64,000 bases of DNA from NCBI RefSeq assembly GCF_004123145.1, contig NZ_SDKC01000001.1, forward strand, positions 2,389,501 through 2,453,500. Reading direction: 5' to 3'. The position numbers and the translations under genes were made by a program. Below are positions 50,305 through 60,054 of the stretch, piece after piece. This stretch comes from Blautia faecicola (GTDB lineage: Bacteria > Bacillota > Clostridia > Lachnospirales > Lachnospiraceae). Below the pieces are notes generated by a model, which was not told where the DNA came from, made no database searches, and saw nothing but the letters and a program-made list of their open reading frames with translations. How positions within the stretch are numbered: the stretch's first letter is position 1; each line of letters starts with the position of its first letter.

Positions 50305-51165
50305 TTACAGATGAACCCTTCCGTCCTCCGCACGGTAATAATACGCCTGATCGGAAAGCACCTCTCTCGGATCCACCTGGTTCTCATTGATCTCCGTCAC
50401 AAGTCCTGTCAGTGCCTCCTGCGTCATCCCATCCTCCTCCGGGATCAGTATACATTCATGGACACTGCTTGGCAGCACATAAAACCGTGCTCCCAGCAGT
50501 TCCTCCGCCTGTTTTAATACGCCCGGATATAAAAAGGTTCCTGCTCCAAGCGACCGTTCTTTATTGGTCAGAATATACATCGGCTTTTCTTTTCCCTGTG
50601 CCAGCCCAAGAAATCCTCTCATATTGATAAATTCCACCGGCAGTTTCAGATACGTGCAGCGCTTTGCATTTTCTTCGAGTTCTTCCTGTGTGATATCCCA
50701 CAGATCCAGATGAACATTTTCCACCAGGATCGTTGCCTCTGTTTCCCCTTCCTTTCGAATCCGATAGTAGAACACCATCGCCAGATCCAGAATCCGTTTA
50801 TGCGGAACTTTCTTTAACAGTTCCCGGTTTCTTTCATAATTGATCAGCTTAAAACAGATATTTTCTTTCGCTTCCTCATAGTTTTTAAAGAACTCCGCCG
50901 CCACATCAAACTTCGGCTTGCAGTGTTCAAACTGCCACAGTACTTTCCGCACCAGCTGCTCCATCGGGACGCCTCTCTCCCAGTATTTAAAATAATCTTC
51001 CAGATAAAAGACCGATGCAACTCTGGCATTTTCTTTTCGCAGCACCAACCCTTCCATAACGATCCCGTTATTCTTTTTGATCTGTTCAGTGGTAATATTC
51101 ACCCCCTCTTCCATCACTTCTTTCATTCGTTCTAAAAATTCACATCGAAATTCCTGATAATTCAA
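50305..51165 (-). CDS. DUF5688 family protein
   Basis: A 286-residue protein of a family common and often multi-copy in Clostridia, function unknown. Landmarks include VVRKEN-like LVLRKENARVASVFYL near residues 41-56, and the C-terminal SSVHECILIPEEDG and PREVLSDQAYYYRAEDGRV. It uses a TTG start with AAAGGAG ending six bases upstream. No signal peptide or membrane helix. It is between the tRNA gene and efp; 194 bases separate it from efp. Confidence 0.8.
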   Translation of the reverse strand: MNYQEFRCEFLERMKEVMEEGVNITTEQIKKNNGIVMEGLVLRKENARVASVFYLEDYFKYWERGVPMEQLVRKVLWQFEHCKPKFDVAAEFFKNYEEAKENICFKLINYERNRELLKKVPHKRILDLAMVFYYRIRKEGETEATILVENVHLDLWDITQEELEENAKRCTYLKLPVEFINMRGFLGLAQGKEKPMYILTNKERSLGAGTFLYPGVLKQAEELLGARFYVLPSSVHECILIPEEDGMTQEALTGLVTEINENQVDPREVLSDQAYYYRAEDGRVHL

Positions 51166-51302
51166 ATTGTTCTCCTTTGATTTGTATGAATTTCAGATGT
51201 TCTGTGGGGAAAATGTGACGAAATGTCACAGAAATAGAAATGTAATTTACTTTTATATCATACATGGGTTTTGTTGAAAATGCAAGCGGTTTCTTGTAAA
51301 AG

Positions 51303-51336
51303 AAAAACCCCAGGAAATACGAATTCCTGAGGTTTT
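51303..51336. terminator. Terminator of efp
   Basis: AAAAACCCCAGGAA pairs with TTCCTGAGGTTTT (one mismatch), followed on the minus strand by TTTTTC. It is 23 bases past the efp stop. Confidence 0.88.
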
Positions 51337-51359
51337 GATATGCATTTTTTCTTTAAATC

Positions 51360-51917
51360 TTATACACGGGACAGATATTCGCCTGTTCTGGTGTCGATTT
51401 TGATTTTATCTCCCTGATTTACAAACAGCGGTACGTTTACCTGTGCGCCTGTTTCAACAGTTGCAGGTTTTGTAGCACCCTGAGCGGTATCACCTTTGAA
51501 TCCAGGTTCTGTTTCAGTGATCTCCAGTTCTACGAACAGAGGCGGCTCGATAGCGAATACACTTCCGTTATAAGAACATACTTTAACAGTTTCGTTCTCT
51601 TTTACAAATTTCAGAGAATCGCCAACAGTATCTTTATCAACAGCCATCTGATCATAAGTCTCCATGTTCATGAAGTTGAACAGGTCACCATCTGCATACA
51701 GATACTGCATATCTACTCTGTCAATACGAGCCTGTGGGAATTTTTCAGTAGGTCTGAAAGTTTTTTCTACCACACCACCGTTGATGACATTTTTTAATTT
51801 TGTTCTTACGAAAGCTGCACCTTTACCAGGTTTTACATGCTGAAATTCGAGAATCTGAACAACGTTTCCATCGATTTCCAATGTTACACCGTTTCTGAAA
51901 TCTCCTGCTGAAATCAT
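51360..51917 (-). CDS. efp: Translation elongation factor P
   Basis: A 185-residue EF-P that helps ribosomes through proline runs. The tip loop that is modified in some bacteria reads [10 protein letters not shown] (about residues 29-38) with lysine, and the C-terminal OB domain ends in [17 protein letters not shown]. The start at 51917 follows AAGGAGG; an ATG 24 bases upstream does not. It follows yqeG by 120 bases. Confidence 0.97.
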   Translation of the reverse strand: MISAGDFRNGVTLEIDGNVVQILEFQHVKPGKGAAFVRTKLKNVINGGVVEKTFRPTEKFPQARIDRVDMQYLYADGDLFNFMNMETYDQMAVDKDTVGDSLKFVKENETVKVCSYNGSVFAIEPPLFVELEITETEPGFKGDTAQGATKPATVETGAQVNVPLFVNQGDKIKIDTRTGEYLSRV

Positions 51918-52037
51918 ATGATATTCCTCCTTATAACTCACAATACCCGGTGATTTCCGGGTATCTGCCGTCTTAATATATTTGAGCTTGGCTACTCATA
52001 TTCTATAATAACTACAGGGATTTTTCAACTAATTTTT

Positions 52038-52550
52038 TCAAATACGCCCAGATTTCCTGTTTTTCTGATAAAAATGCAAAACAATTTTCTCCAGATACCG
52101 TTTCAAGACAATCTGAATCTCTTCTTTCGGATGGATCGGTTTTACCAGGATGTTCGCCATTCCCGTGCGTTTTGCTCCGTACACATCGGTAAACAGCTGA
52201 TCCCCGATAAACATCGTATTGGACAGATCTGTATGCATCAGTTCCATCGCTTTCCGATAATTCTTACGGGAAGGCTTATGTGCATCCTCTATAAAATACA
52301 CCTGTACATCTTTATTAAACATCTGCACACGCTCCAGCTGATTGTTCGATAACAGACAGCAGGAAAAACCAAGTTCTTTCAGATGAGCGAACAGTGCTTT
52401 CGCCCGCTCATCTGCCGGTTCTCCGTGAGGTACCAGAGTGTTGTCGATATCAAAGATCAGCCCCCGGTATCCTTTCTTATACAGTTCATCAAAATCAATC
52501 TGGTAGGTGGAATCCATCCACGCATCCGGATAAAATGTTTCAAACAGCAT
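52038..52550 (-). CDS. YqeG family HAD phosphatase
   Basis: A 170-residue HAD IIIA-type phosphatase. The nucleophile motif DIDNTL at residues 34-39 (D34, D36) is followed by LLSNNQ and FIGDQLFTDVYGAKRTGM (motif IV aspartates). Resembles Bacillus YqeG and the mitochondrial phosphatidylglycerophosphatase PTPMT/GEP4, so phosphatidylglycerophosphate is a possible but unproven substrate. It lies 18 bases after the patatin gene, an arrangement consistent with lipid metabolism. Confidence 0.9.
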   Translation of the reverse strand: MLFETFYPDAWMDSTYQIDFDELYKKGYRGLIFDIDNTLVPHGEPADERAKALFAHLKELGFSCCLLSNNQLERVQMFNKDVQVYFIEDAHKPSRKNYRKAMELMHTDLSNTMFIGDQLFTDVYGAKRTGMANILVKPIHPKEEIQIVLKRYLEKIVLHFYQKNRKSGRI

Positions 52551-52568
52551 CTTTTGTTCTCCCTCTCA

Positions 52569-53423
52569 TCAACGGTTTAAAAACCATTTCATTTCCTCAA
52601 ATTTCTCTTCCATCAGATCATAACCATGCTGATAAAAGTTCTCCAGCTTCTGTGTATCCCTCTCCAGACGGGCTACCGGCTCAATCTTCGGTCTGAGAAC
52701 AAATACTTTTCCTTCTTTTTCCCATTTGTCAATATAATACAACGTCTTGTTATAGACTTTTGCACGCTGTTCGAGTACTTCGACCAGTTTTGGATATTTC
52801 TTTCCGTAAGCGAGTTCAAACAGACGGTCCTGTTTTCCGCTGGAATGTTTCCGATAGCCTTTATTTCTGGTCAGAATGATTACATTTCTCTGATGTCCTG
52901 TCTTCAGGGAATGGATGATGGGGATGGAATCGGCCACTCCACCATCCACATACGGAATGCCGTCCACAAATACTGTTTTCGTCGCCAGCGGCATACTGCA
53001 CGACGCTCTGCAGATATCCATCATCCGTTTTGCACTGGAGTGTTCGCTCAGATATTCCGCTTTTCCTGTAATGCAGTTGGTCACCACCATCTCGCACTGC
53101 ATGTCCGAATTCAGGAAAGTATCAAAATCAAACGGAAAGATTTCATTCGGATATTTTTCAAAAATCAGATCCATATCCAGCAATGTTCCCGTCTTCAGTG
53201 TATTTTTTATTGTTACATAACGCTTCTTCTTATCCGTAATAATGGTACAGTTCTTTGTACGCAGTGGCTGCCTTGACACATAATCCACCGCATTGCACGC
53301 ACCTGCGGAAGTTCCCACCACATACGGAATATAAAAATCCTGTTCCATCAGATAGTCCAGTGCTCCGCTGGTAAAAACCCCCCTGTTTGCTCCACCTTCC
53401 AGTACCAGACCTGCTCGTTTCAT
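52569..53423 (-). CDS. Patatin-like phospholipase
   Basis: A 284-residue serine lipid hydrolase of the RssA/YjjU type. The oxyanion loop GGANRG (10-15), nucleophile elbow GTSAG (37-41, S39) and aspartate D160 in DGG (160-162) form the Ser-Asp dyad. No signal peptide, so it acts in the cytosol or on the inner membrane surface. It lies 27 bases after citrate synthase and 18 before yqeG in one direction. Confidence 0.93.
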   Translation of the reverse strand: MKRAGLVLEGGANRGVFTSGALDYLMEQDFYIPYVVGTSAGACNAVDYVSRQPLRTKNCTIITDKKKRYVTIKNTLKTGTLLDMDLIFEKYPNEIFPFDFDTFLNSDMQCEMVVTNCITGKAEYLSEHSSAKRMMDICRASCSMPLATKTVFVDGIPYVDGGVADSIPIIHSLKTGHQRNVIILTRNKGYRKHSSGKQDRLFELAYGKKYPKLVEVLEQRAKVYNKTLYYIDKWEKEGKVFVLRPKIEPVARLERDTQKLENFYQHGYDLMEEKFEEMKWFLNR

Positions 53424-53450
53424 GTTTGTAACGCTTCCTTTCTTCTTTGT

Positions 53451-54812
53451 TTACCGTTCTTCCAGAGGACGGTAAATTTCTTCTTCTTTTACTGTTTTAT
53501 AAGCCGGACGAATAATCTTATCCATATTGATCAGCTCTTCCATCCGGTGTGCACTCCATCCGACGATACGTGCAATGGCAAACATTGGTGTAAACAGCTC
53601 GGTCGGAAGATCCAGCATGCTGTACACAAATCCGCTGTAGAAGTCCACATTGGCACTTACACCTTTATAAATGTGACGCTCTTCTCCAATGATCTTCGGT
53701 GCCAGCTGTTCCACCATACTGTAAAGTGCAAAGTCTTTATCTTTTCCCTTTTCATGGGCCAGTTTTTGTACGAACCCTTTGAAGATTTCTGCTCTCGGAT
53801 CGGAAATGGAATATACAGCATGCCCCATTCCATAGATCAGGCCTTTTTTATCAAAAGCTTCTTTATGAAGCAGCGCGCGAAGGTAAGCTCCTACTTCTTC
53901 CTCATCCGTCCAGTCTTTCACCTGTTTTTTCATGTCTTTGAACATCTGGACGACTTTGATATTGGCACCACCGTGCTTCGGTCCTTTCAGGGAACCCAGG
54001 GCGGCTGCTATTGCCGAATACGTGTCTGTTCCTGAAGAAGTCACCACATGAGTGGTAAATGTTGAGTTATTACCACCACCATGCTCCATATGCAGCACCA
54101 GCGCAAGATCCAGAATCGTTGCCTCCAACTGCGTATACTGCATATCCGGACGAAGCATCAGCAAAATATTTTCCGCAACAGAAAGTTTCGGATCCGGATT
54201 ATGAATATACAGACTTTTTCCTTTAATATAATGATTGTATGCCTGATAACTGTAGACCGACAGCATCGGAAAAACACTGATAAGATTCAGACACTGGCGG
54301 AGGACATTCGGCAGAGAAGTATCATCTGCATTATGGTCATAGGCGTATAACGTCAGCACACTTCTGGATAACGTATTCATCATATCCTTGGTCGGTGCTT
54401 TCATGATAACATCGCGGACAAAGTTCTTCGGCAGAGATCGCTGACCCGCCAGCAGAACCTTAAAGTCTGCCAGTTCTTTTTCGTCGGGCAGTTTTCCGAA
54501 TAACAGCAGATACGTAACTTCTTCAAATCCAAAACGCTGTTCTCTTAAAAATCCCTGCGTCAGTTCATGGATATCATACCCACGATAATATAATCTACCT
54601 TCACAGGGAACTGTTTTCCCATCCACCACATCTGTGGAACAAATGGATGAAATCTGTGTCAGACCTGCCAACACACCTTTTCCGTTGACATCACGCAGCC
54701 CACGTTTTACATCGTATTTTCCATACAAAGACGGATCCATCTTACTGTTTTCCACGCATACCTGTGTTAAGCTTTCCATCTCCGGTGTTACTTTCAATTT
54801 AAATCCTGCCAT
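53451..54812 (-). CDS. gltA: Citrate synthase
   Basis: A 453-residue Si-type citrate synthase condensing acetyl-CoA and oxaloacetate. Catalytic residues are visible: H244 in HMEHGGGN (241-248), H331 in GMGHAVY (328-334), and the acetyl-CoA block LKGPKHGGAN with H280. Length and the N-terminal extension match the Clostridia type. In anaerobes this feeds glutamate synthesis rather than a complete cycle; no aconitase or isocitrate dehydrogenase is nearby. The 288 bases upstream (54813-55100) contain no gene or clear signal. Confidence 0.95.
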   Translation of the reverse strand: MAGFKLKVTPEMESLTQVCVENSKMDPSLYGKYDVKRGLRDVNGKGVLAGLTQISSICSTDVVDGKTVPCEGRLYYRGYDIHELTQGFLREQRFGFEEVTYLLLFGKLPDEKELADFKVLLAGQRSLPKNFVRDVIMKAPTKDMMNTLSRSVLTLYAYDHNADDTSLPNVLRQCLNLISVFPMLSVYSYQAYNHYIKGKSLYIHNPDPKLSVAENILLMLRPDMQYTQLEATILDLALVLHMEHGGGNNSTFTTHVVTSSGTDTYSAIAAALGSLKGPKHGGANIKVVQMFKDMKKQVKDWTDEEEVGAYLRALLHKEAFDKKGLIYGMGHAVYSISDPRAEIFKGFVQKLAHEKGKDKDFALYSMVEQLAPKIIGEERHIYKGVSANVDFYSGFVYSMLDLPTELFTPMFAIARIVGWSAHRMEELINMDKIIRPAYKTVKEEEIYRPLEER

Positions 54813-55100
54813 ATTCTTTCCTCCTGTCCTCTTATTCGTAACTGTCAGACTTTTCGATAATTACGTTACTTCTTTTTCATATTATCTGATTTTTCTTTTA
54901 TTACTCTGCTTTTTTTATGTCTGTCTTGTTATTTTCTGGAGAGAGTATCAGTTATGACTATTATACAGACGAATGCTTTTCACCGCAATAATTGAATTCT
55001 TAAAAAAATATGAAACTTTTATGCCTTTTTCAGAACAGGACATTAGATTTTTTTAACTATTCAACAGACGTTGTGAAAGATACGGACAGTTACGATTTTT

Positions 55101-55823
55101 TTATTTTTCAAGTCCCAGTTCTTTTGCCCGGTCCGGGAAATTTGTGAAAATACCGTCGACGTTCCAGTTGTTTAACTGTTTCATGAGTTCTTTTTTGTTG
55201 ACAGTCCACACATTGACACCAATCCCATGCGCATGACAGTCCTGCACCATCTCTTCTGTCAGAAAGTTTTTATCCGGGTGATAATATTCCACACCATTTT
55301 CTTCTGTGAAAAATCCCATATTGTCCATCCGTGCTTCCATCAGATATCCCATTGGAACCTCCGGCAGCAACTTCTTGCATTTGTTGATGGATACCAGATT
55401 AAAAGAAGAAAAGATCACGCGGTCTTCCATTCCGAATTCCCGCACCATATCGATCACCTTTTCTTCCAGGTGTTCATAATAGTATACACTGTTTTTCAGC
55501 TCAATATTTGTAACAAGTCCTGTGTCTTTTACCCAGGTCAGATATTCCCGCAGGGTTGGGATCCGCTGAAACTCATATTCCCCTTCGAATTTTCCATAGC
55601 AGTCCACCAGACACAGCTCCCGATACATATAATCACGTATATATCCTGTTCCGCTGGTTGTCCGGTCAATGGTTTCGTCGTGCATGATCACAATCTCGTC
55701 ATCTTTCGTCAGCTGGACGTCCAGCTCAATCCCATAGCAGCCCACTTCTGCTGCCTTTTTAAACGCCAGCATCGTATTTTCTGGATATTTTCCGCTGAAT
55801 CCTCGATGTGCAAATACCTTCAT
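55101..55823 (-). CDS. Glycerophosphodiester phosphodiesterase
   Basis: A 240-residue TIM-barrel enzyme hydrolysing glycerophosphodiesters to glycerol 3-phosphate and an alcohol. The family opening FAHRGFSGKYPENTMLAF (catalytic H6, R7) and metal site GIELDVQLTKDDEIVIMHD (E37, D39, H-D pair) are intact, as is the C-terminal VNVWTVNKKE. No signal peptide, so the cytosolic form. Stands alone. Confidence 0.94.
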   Translation of the reverse strand: MKVFAHRGFSGKYPENTMLAFKKAAEVGCYGIELDVQLTKDDEIVIMHDETIDRTTSGTGYIRDYMYRELCLVDCYGKFEGEYEFQRIPTLREYLTWVKDTGLVTNIELKNSVYYYEHLEEKVIDMVREFGMEDRVIFSSFNLVSINKCKKLLPEVPMGYLMEARMDNMGFFTEENGVEYYHPDKNFLTEEMVQDCHAHGIGVNVWTVNKKELMKQLNNWNVDGIFTNFPDRAKELGLEK

Positions 55824-55933
55824 AATTACCCCTTCTTTCCTGTACTTCTAAAATTGTTGTCTGTTCAATTTTAGAAAAATACATTTCTTTGCTTCCCTCA
55901 GTATGACAGATTATTGTCTGATTTTCAACCATA

Positions 55934-55975
55934 ACGAGATAAAATACGCTTACTTTGACTCGTTACCCGCGTAAA
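55934..55975. repeat. Family B repeat, deletion copy B2
   Basis: ACGAGATAAAATACGCTT (55934-55951) is followed after four bases by TGACTCGTTACCCGCGTAAA (55956-55975), one base different from the B1 20-mer. In B1 these blocks are about 57 bp apart; in B2 the middle is missing, joined at a shared CTT. It overlaps the edge of the LCP gene terminator. Confidence 0.75.
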
Positions 55976-56020
55976 AAGAGAGCAGAAAACTTTATGAAAT
56001 CCATAAAATTTTCTGCTCTT
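55973..56020 (-). terminator. Terminator of the LCP gene
   Basis: Minus strand AGAGCAGAAAA pairs with TTTTCTGCTCT around a loop containing a smaller ATTTTATGGATTTCATAAAG stem, then CTTTTTAC. It begins right after the stop codon. Confidence 0.85.
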
Positions 56021-56023
56021 TTT

Positions 56024-57565
56024 CTAATTTTCAATACCTTTGCTTACTTTCGGTTTCTGCCACTGGTAATCTCCGTCTACCAGATTGTCATTTTGTGCTT
56101 CCGGCGCCTGTGGAACTCTCAGTACAAAGACCGGATCGATGTACGGATTGAGCAATCGTTTTCCGTTCAGCACACCAGAGGTATTTCCTGTATTGTCTGC
56201 CACCACAGCCACTTTTTTCTGGCTGTTGTTTTGCAGGCTGTCTCCCACCTGTCCATCTGCATCGTTTCCACGCACGATCTGTGAGGAAGGATCTCCCGTT
56301 CCGATCTCCGCCTCCATCGTAATCTGATCTCCATCATCCGTTGCAGCTTCCGTATTCTGTGTATCATTTTCCTGACCGTTTGCAGCGTCTGCGGTTTCCG
56401 CTTCCTGCGTCGGTGTCGGCGTCACTACATTGCCCTCATCATCCAGCACATCCGCACCGTAGATCGTCTCTTTCAGTTTCCGTACGGTTGACTCCCAGTC
56501 CGGAACAAGGTCTCCGTTATAGCTGTGGTACATGCCATCATAAGGGATCCGGTCTGAAACAATTTTATAATTGATCAGTGTCGGTGCCTTTGCCAGCAAT
56601 CCCCAGAATTCGCTTTCCGGTACGTTATGCGTCAGCAGTGGAAGCAGACGGGTCGCCAGACGATCCATGTCCTCAAAACTCATCTCTTTTACCTTGTCGA
56701 GAAGTTTTAACAGAACCTCTCTCTGACGCTCGGTACGCTGGTAATCGGAATTTCCTACCTTTCGGATACGCGCATAGGCTACCGCCTGCATACCGTTGCA
56801 CTGGTAAGTTCCCTCTCCCGGAATCAGGTATTTCTTGGACTTTAATCCCAGAATCCTGCACTGCTGTTTGATGCTCTTATTGGCATTTTCCGCTTCTTTC
56901 GGCGTAAATGTCAGTTCGATGCTGCCGATCTCATCAATAATATCGATCATGGAACCAAAGTCTACCGTCACATAACGGTCAACATCGATCTTATAGTTTT
57001 CCTCCACCGTCTGCGTCAGTAACGGTCCACCACCATTCGGATAGGTTGCATTTAACTTACGGTAGCCGATTCCCGGAATCATTACATGGGTATCACGCAT
57101 CAGGGAAATCATGGAAATCTGCTCCAGCCGGTAGTTAATGGAAATCAGGATCATCGAATCCGAGTTTCCGATCCATCCCTTATCTGTGGTATCCAGACCG
57201 ACCAGCATAATATTGTATACATTACCATCTGTTGTGATCGGCTCTGTGGATGCATACTGTGCCATGTTCTGCTGTGCTTCCAGCAGTTCCGGATCGATTT
57301 CTTCCTGCACTTCCTCTGTTTCTTCTTCTGCCGCTTCTTCCTGCTGCTGTTCTTCTTTCTGTTTTTCAATCATCTCCTGAACTTCTTCGTCCGACATATA
57401 GTTGGTTTTTGTGTAGTACCGGTGACCAACGTAATATACCACGCCCGCAATGATTGCAATCAGCACCAGAAGAATCCCGACAACGATCGCCGCTTTCTTT
57501 TTTTTCGACATCTTCGGCTTCTTTTTCTGCGTCGTTTCTTCCTGCTCTTTATCGTCTGCTGACAC
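56024..57565 (-). CDS. LytR-CpsA-Psr (LCP) family cell-wall ligase
   Basis: A 513-residue membrane protein that attaches teichoic acids or capsular glycans to peptidoglycan. After a basic cytoplasmic start (KKKPKMSKKKK) comes one helix (IVVGILLVLIAIIAGVVYYVG) and an acidic coiled-coil-like linker. The LCP domain holds LVGLDTTDK, SLMRDTHVMIPG, the lipid-phosphate arginines in YARIRKVGNSDYQRTERQRE, and TYPNGGGPLL. A glutamine/asparagine-rich tail follows. A GTG start at 57565 is chosen: AGGAGG lies nine bases upstream, and the in-frame ATG at 57616 has no site. Confidence 0.92.
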   Translation of the reverse strand: MSADDKEQEETTQKKKPKMSKKKKAAIVVGILLVLIAIIAGVVYYVGHRYYTKTNYMSDEEVQEMIEKQKEEQQQEEAAEEETEEVQEEIDPELLEAQQNMAQYASTEPITTDGNVYNIMLVGLDTTDKGWIGNSDSMILISINYRLEQISMISLMRDTHVMIPGIGYRKLNATYPNGGGPLLTQTVEENYKIDVDRYVTVDFGSMIDIIDEIGSIELTFTPKEAENANKSIKQQCRILGLKSKKYLIPGEGTYQCNGMQAVAYARIRKVGNSDYQRTERQREVLLKLLDKVKEMSFEDMDRLATRLLPLLTHNVPESEFWGLLAKAPTLINYKIVSDRIPYDGMYHSYNGDLVPDWESTVRKLKETIYGADVLDDEGNVVTPTPTQEAETADAANGQENDTQNTEAATDDGDQITMEAEIGTGDPSSQIVRGNDADGQVGDSLQNNSQKKVAVVADNTGNTSGVLNGKRLLNPYIDPVFVLRVPQAPEAQNDNLVDGDYQWQKPKVSKGIEN

Positions 57566-57674
57566 GCTTGACAGCCTCCTTTTTTTTAATTTAGTTATCC
57601 GCGTAAATGATACCATTTACCCTATTTTTTGTCAATCAGTGTCGATATCTGTTATTTCTGTAACAAAGACACAA

Positions 57675-57706
57675 GAAGCGGCAGGATCAGACTTTCCTGC
57701 CGCTTC
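57675..57706 (-). terminator. Terminator of the arabinose operon
   Basis: GAAGCGGCAGGA pairs perfectly with TCCTGCCGCTTC. The minus-strand T-run is short (TTGTGTCTTTG). It begins 12 bases past the araD stop. Confidence 0.75.
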
Positions 57707-57718
57707 TCTTATATTATC

Positions 57719-58408
57719 TTATTTCTGTCCGTAATACGCATTTACTCCGTGTTTCCGGTAATAGTGCTTGTCCTGTAACTCCTGTGGTGCCGGTTTTACC
57801 TGCGGATTGATCATCTCACAGCGGGCAGCCATCTTGGCAACCTCTTCGAGTACCACAGCGTTATGAACCGCTTCGTGTCCGTCTTTTCCCCAGGTGAACG
57901 GTCCGTGATTTTTACACAGGACTGCCGGTACCGCTTCATAATCTTTATCTTTAAAATAATCCACGATCAGAAGCCCTGTATTTTTCTCATATGCCATATC
58001 AATCTCTTCTTTTGTCAGGCAGCGTACACACGGGATTTCTCCGTACATGTAATCCGCATGAGTGGTTCCGTAACACGGGATTCCTCTTCCTGCCTGTGCC
58101 CAGCTGGTTGCCCATGGGGAATGTGTATGTACCACACCGCCAATCTTTGGAAATGCACGGTACAGTTCCAGATGCGTCGGCGTATCGGAGGATGGATTGT
58201 ATCTTCCCTCAATCTTATTACCCTCAAGGTCCATGATCACCATATCATCCGGTGTCAGTTTTTCATAGTCAACACCGCTTGGTTTGATGGCAAAATATCC
58301 GGTTTCCCGGTCAATCTGGCTGACATTTCCCCAGGTAAAGGTTACCAGATTGTGTTTTGGAAGCAGCATATTAGCTTCGTATACCGCTTTTTTCAATTCT
58401 TCTAACAT
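57719..58408 (-). CDS. araD: L-ribulose-5-phosphate 4-epimerase
   Basis: A 229-residue class II aldolase-fold enzyme making D-xylulose 5-phosphate. Zinc ligands lie in [15 protein letters not shown] (about residues 92-106) and the [13 protein letters not shown] region; the catalytic aspartate region [18 protein letters not shown] and NHGPFTWGK are typical. GGAGG precedes the start. Last gene of the araR-araA-araB-araD run; 13 bases after araB. Confidence 0.96.
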   Translation of the reverse strand: MLEELKKAVYEANMLLPKHNLVTFTWGNVSQIDRETGYFAIKPSGVDYEKLTPDDMVIMDLEGNKIEGRYNPSSDTPTHLELYRAFPKIGGVVHTHSPWATSWAQAGRGIPCYGTTHADYMYGEIPCVRCLTKEEIDMAYEKNTGLLIVDYFKDKDYEAVPAVLCKNHGPFTWGKDGHEAVHNAVVLEEVAKMAARCEMINPQVKPAPQELQDKHYYRKHGVNAYYGQK

Positions 58409-58421
58409 AGTTTCCTCCTGC

Positions 58422-60026
58422 CTAGTGCAGATGTACTACTGCTGCACGCTCAATCTCCAGTCCCTCTTTATATCTGTCCATAAACACTTCAAATCCTTCC
58501 ACATCCTTCGGATCCGGTGCAATCTGTACACTTTCTTCTTTTGCAAATACCTGTTCTTCCAGATAAGAAGCAAGGCTCTCGCTTTCTGCCTTATTTTTAC
58601 GGTACGCAGCCAGAAGAGCGATTCCCCAGGCGCCGCCTTCTCCTGCTGTTTCCATCACGGATACCGGCGCATTGACCGCTGCCGCCATCACTTTCTGTCC
58701 CACACCTTTTGTCTTGAAGAAACCACCGTGGCCAAGAATCTTATCCACAACCACACCTTCTTCTTTTAACAGGATATCCATACCCAGTTTCAGTGCACCC
58801 ACACTTGTAAACAGGTGGCTTCGCATAAAGTTCGCCAGGGTAAATTTGCTGTCCGGTGTGCGGACAAATAACGGACGTCCCTCTTCAAAGTGTGTAATAT
58901 GTTCTCCGGAAAAATAGCAGTATGGAAGCAGTCCGCCGCAGTCCGCATCTCCCTCTAAGGCTTTGTTATATAAAGTACCGTACAATGTATTAGTATCTAC
59001 TTTCACGCCGAAACTTTCCAGATTTTCCCGGAACAGGTTCACCCATGCGTTCAGATCCGAGGTACAGTTCTGAGAATGTACCATAGCTACCGGCATACCG
59101 TCCGGTGTTGTCACCATATCAATTTCTCCGTATACCTTTGACAGTGGTTTTTCCAGAACGATCATGGCAAATACAGAAGTACCTGCGGATACGTTACCGG
59201 TGCGTACTGCCACACTGTTTGTCGCCGCCATACCGGTTCCGGCATCTCCTTCCGGCGGGCATACCGGACTGCCCGGCTGCAGATTGCCGCTTACATCCAG
59301 AAGTTTTGCTCCCTCTTCAGTCAATGTTCCGGCATCCTCTCCTGCCGCCAGCACCTGTGGCAGGATCTCCCGCAGTTTCCACGGATATCCTTTTTCTTTT
59401 ATCAGTTCGTCGAACTGTTCTACCATTTTCCGGTTGTAGTCTACCGTCTCGGAATCAATCGGGAACATACCGGAGGCATCGCCCACACCGAGCACTTTCT
59501 TTCCGGTCAGTCTCCAGTGAATGTAGCCTGCCAGTGTGGTGAAAAATGTAATATCTTTCACATGCTCTTCACCGTTTAAAATTGCCTGATACAGATGCGC
59601 GATGCTCCAGCGCTGCGGAATCTGCTGTCCGAATAACGGGGTCATTACCTCCGTGGCTTTTTCTGTGATATTATTTCTCCAGGTCCGGAACGGAACCAGA
59701 AGATTTCCCTCTTTGCCAAACGGCATATAACCGTGCATCATCGCACTGAATCCCATGGAACCGATCCTGGTCAGTGTCTCTCCGTACTGTTCTTTTACAT
59801 CTTTTGCCAGTTCCTGATAACTGGTCTGCAATCCTTTCCAGATATCTTCCAGGCTGTAGGTCCAGATGCCGTCTACCAGCTGGTTTTCCCACTCATAGCT
59901 TCCGGAAGCGATCGGTGCATGCTCTTTGCCTACCAGAACCGCTTTGATTCTGGTGGAACCGAATTCGATTCCCAGGCTGGTTTCCCCAGCCCGGATCTCT
60001 TTTATAATCTGATTTTTATCTGTCAT
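58422..60026 (-). CDS. araB: FGGY carbohydrate kinase, probable L-ribulokinase
   Basis: A 534-residue FGGY kinase: N-terminal phosphate-binding [31 protein letters not shown]-like [13 protein letters not shown], and the C-terminal [23 protein letters not shown] region carrying the FGGY-type substrate and adenosine motifs. It is distant from enterobacterial AraB and is often labelled xylulokinase-like, but its place between araA and araD makes L-ribulose the likely substrate. The start at 60026 fits GGAG seven bases upstream; an ATG 12 bases earlier does not. Confidence 0.82.
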   Translation of the reverse strand: MTDKNQIIKEIRAGETSLGIEFGSTRIKAVLVGKEHAPIASGSYEWENQLVDGIWTYSLEDIWKGLQTSYQELAKDVKEQYGETLTRIGSMGFSAMMHGYMPFGKEGNLLVPFRTWRNNITEKATEVMTPLFGQQIPQRWSIAHLYQAILNGEEHVKDITFFTTLAGYIHWRLTGKKVLGVGDASGMFPIDSETVDYNRKMVEQFDELIKEKGYPWKLREILPQVLAAGEDAGTLTEEGAKLLDVSGNLQPGSPVCPPEGDAGTGMAATNSVAVRTGNVSAGTSVFAMIVLEKPLSKVYGEIDMVTTPDGMPVAMVHSQNCTSDLNAWVNLFRENLESFGVKVDTNTLYGTLYNKALEGDADCGGLLPYCYFSGEHITHFEEGRPLFVRTPDSKFTLANFMRSHLFTSVGALKLGMDILLKEEGVVVDKILGHGGFFKTKGVGQKVMAAAVNAPVSVMETAGEGGAWGIALLAAYRKNKAESESLASYLEEQVFAKEESVQIAPDPKDVEGFEVFMDRYKEGLEIERAAVVHLH

Positions 60027-60054
60027 TTTTTTCTCCATCCTGTTATTGGAACGA

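Noticed and set aside
54830-54880. Further family A copy upstream of citrate synthase
   Set aside because: CGTAACTGTCAG and ATTACGTTAC vaguely resemble the ends of A3, but spacing and the constant blocks are missing.
57590-57625. Possible third copy of repeat B near the LCP gene start
   Set aside because: Only CCGCGTAAA is shared; a nine-base match is too short. The small palindrome GTAAATGATACCATTTAC nearby is more likely local.
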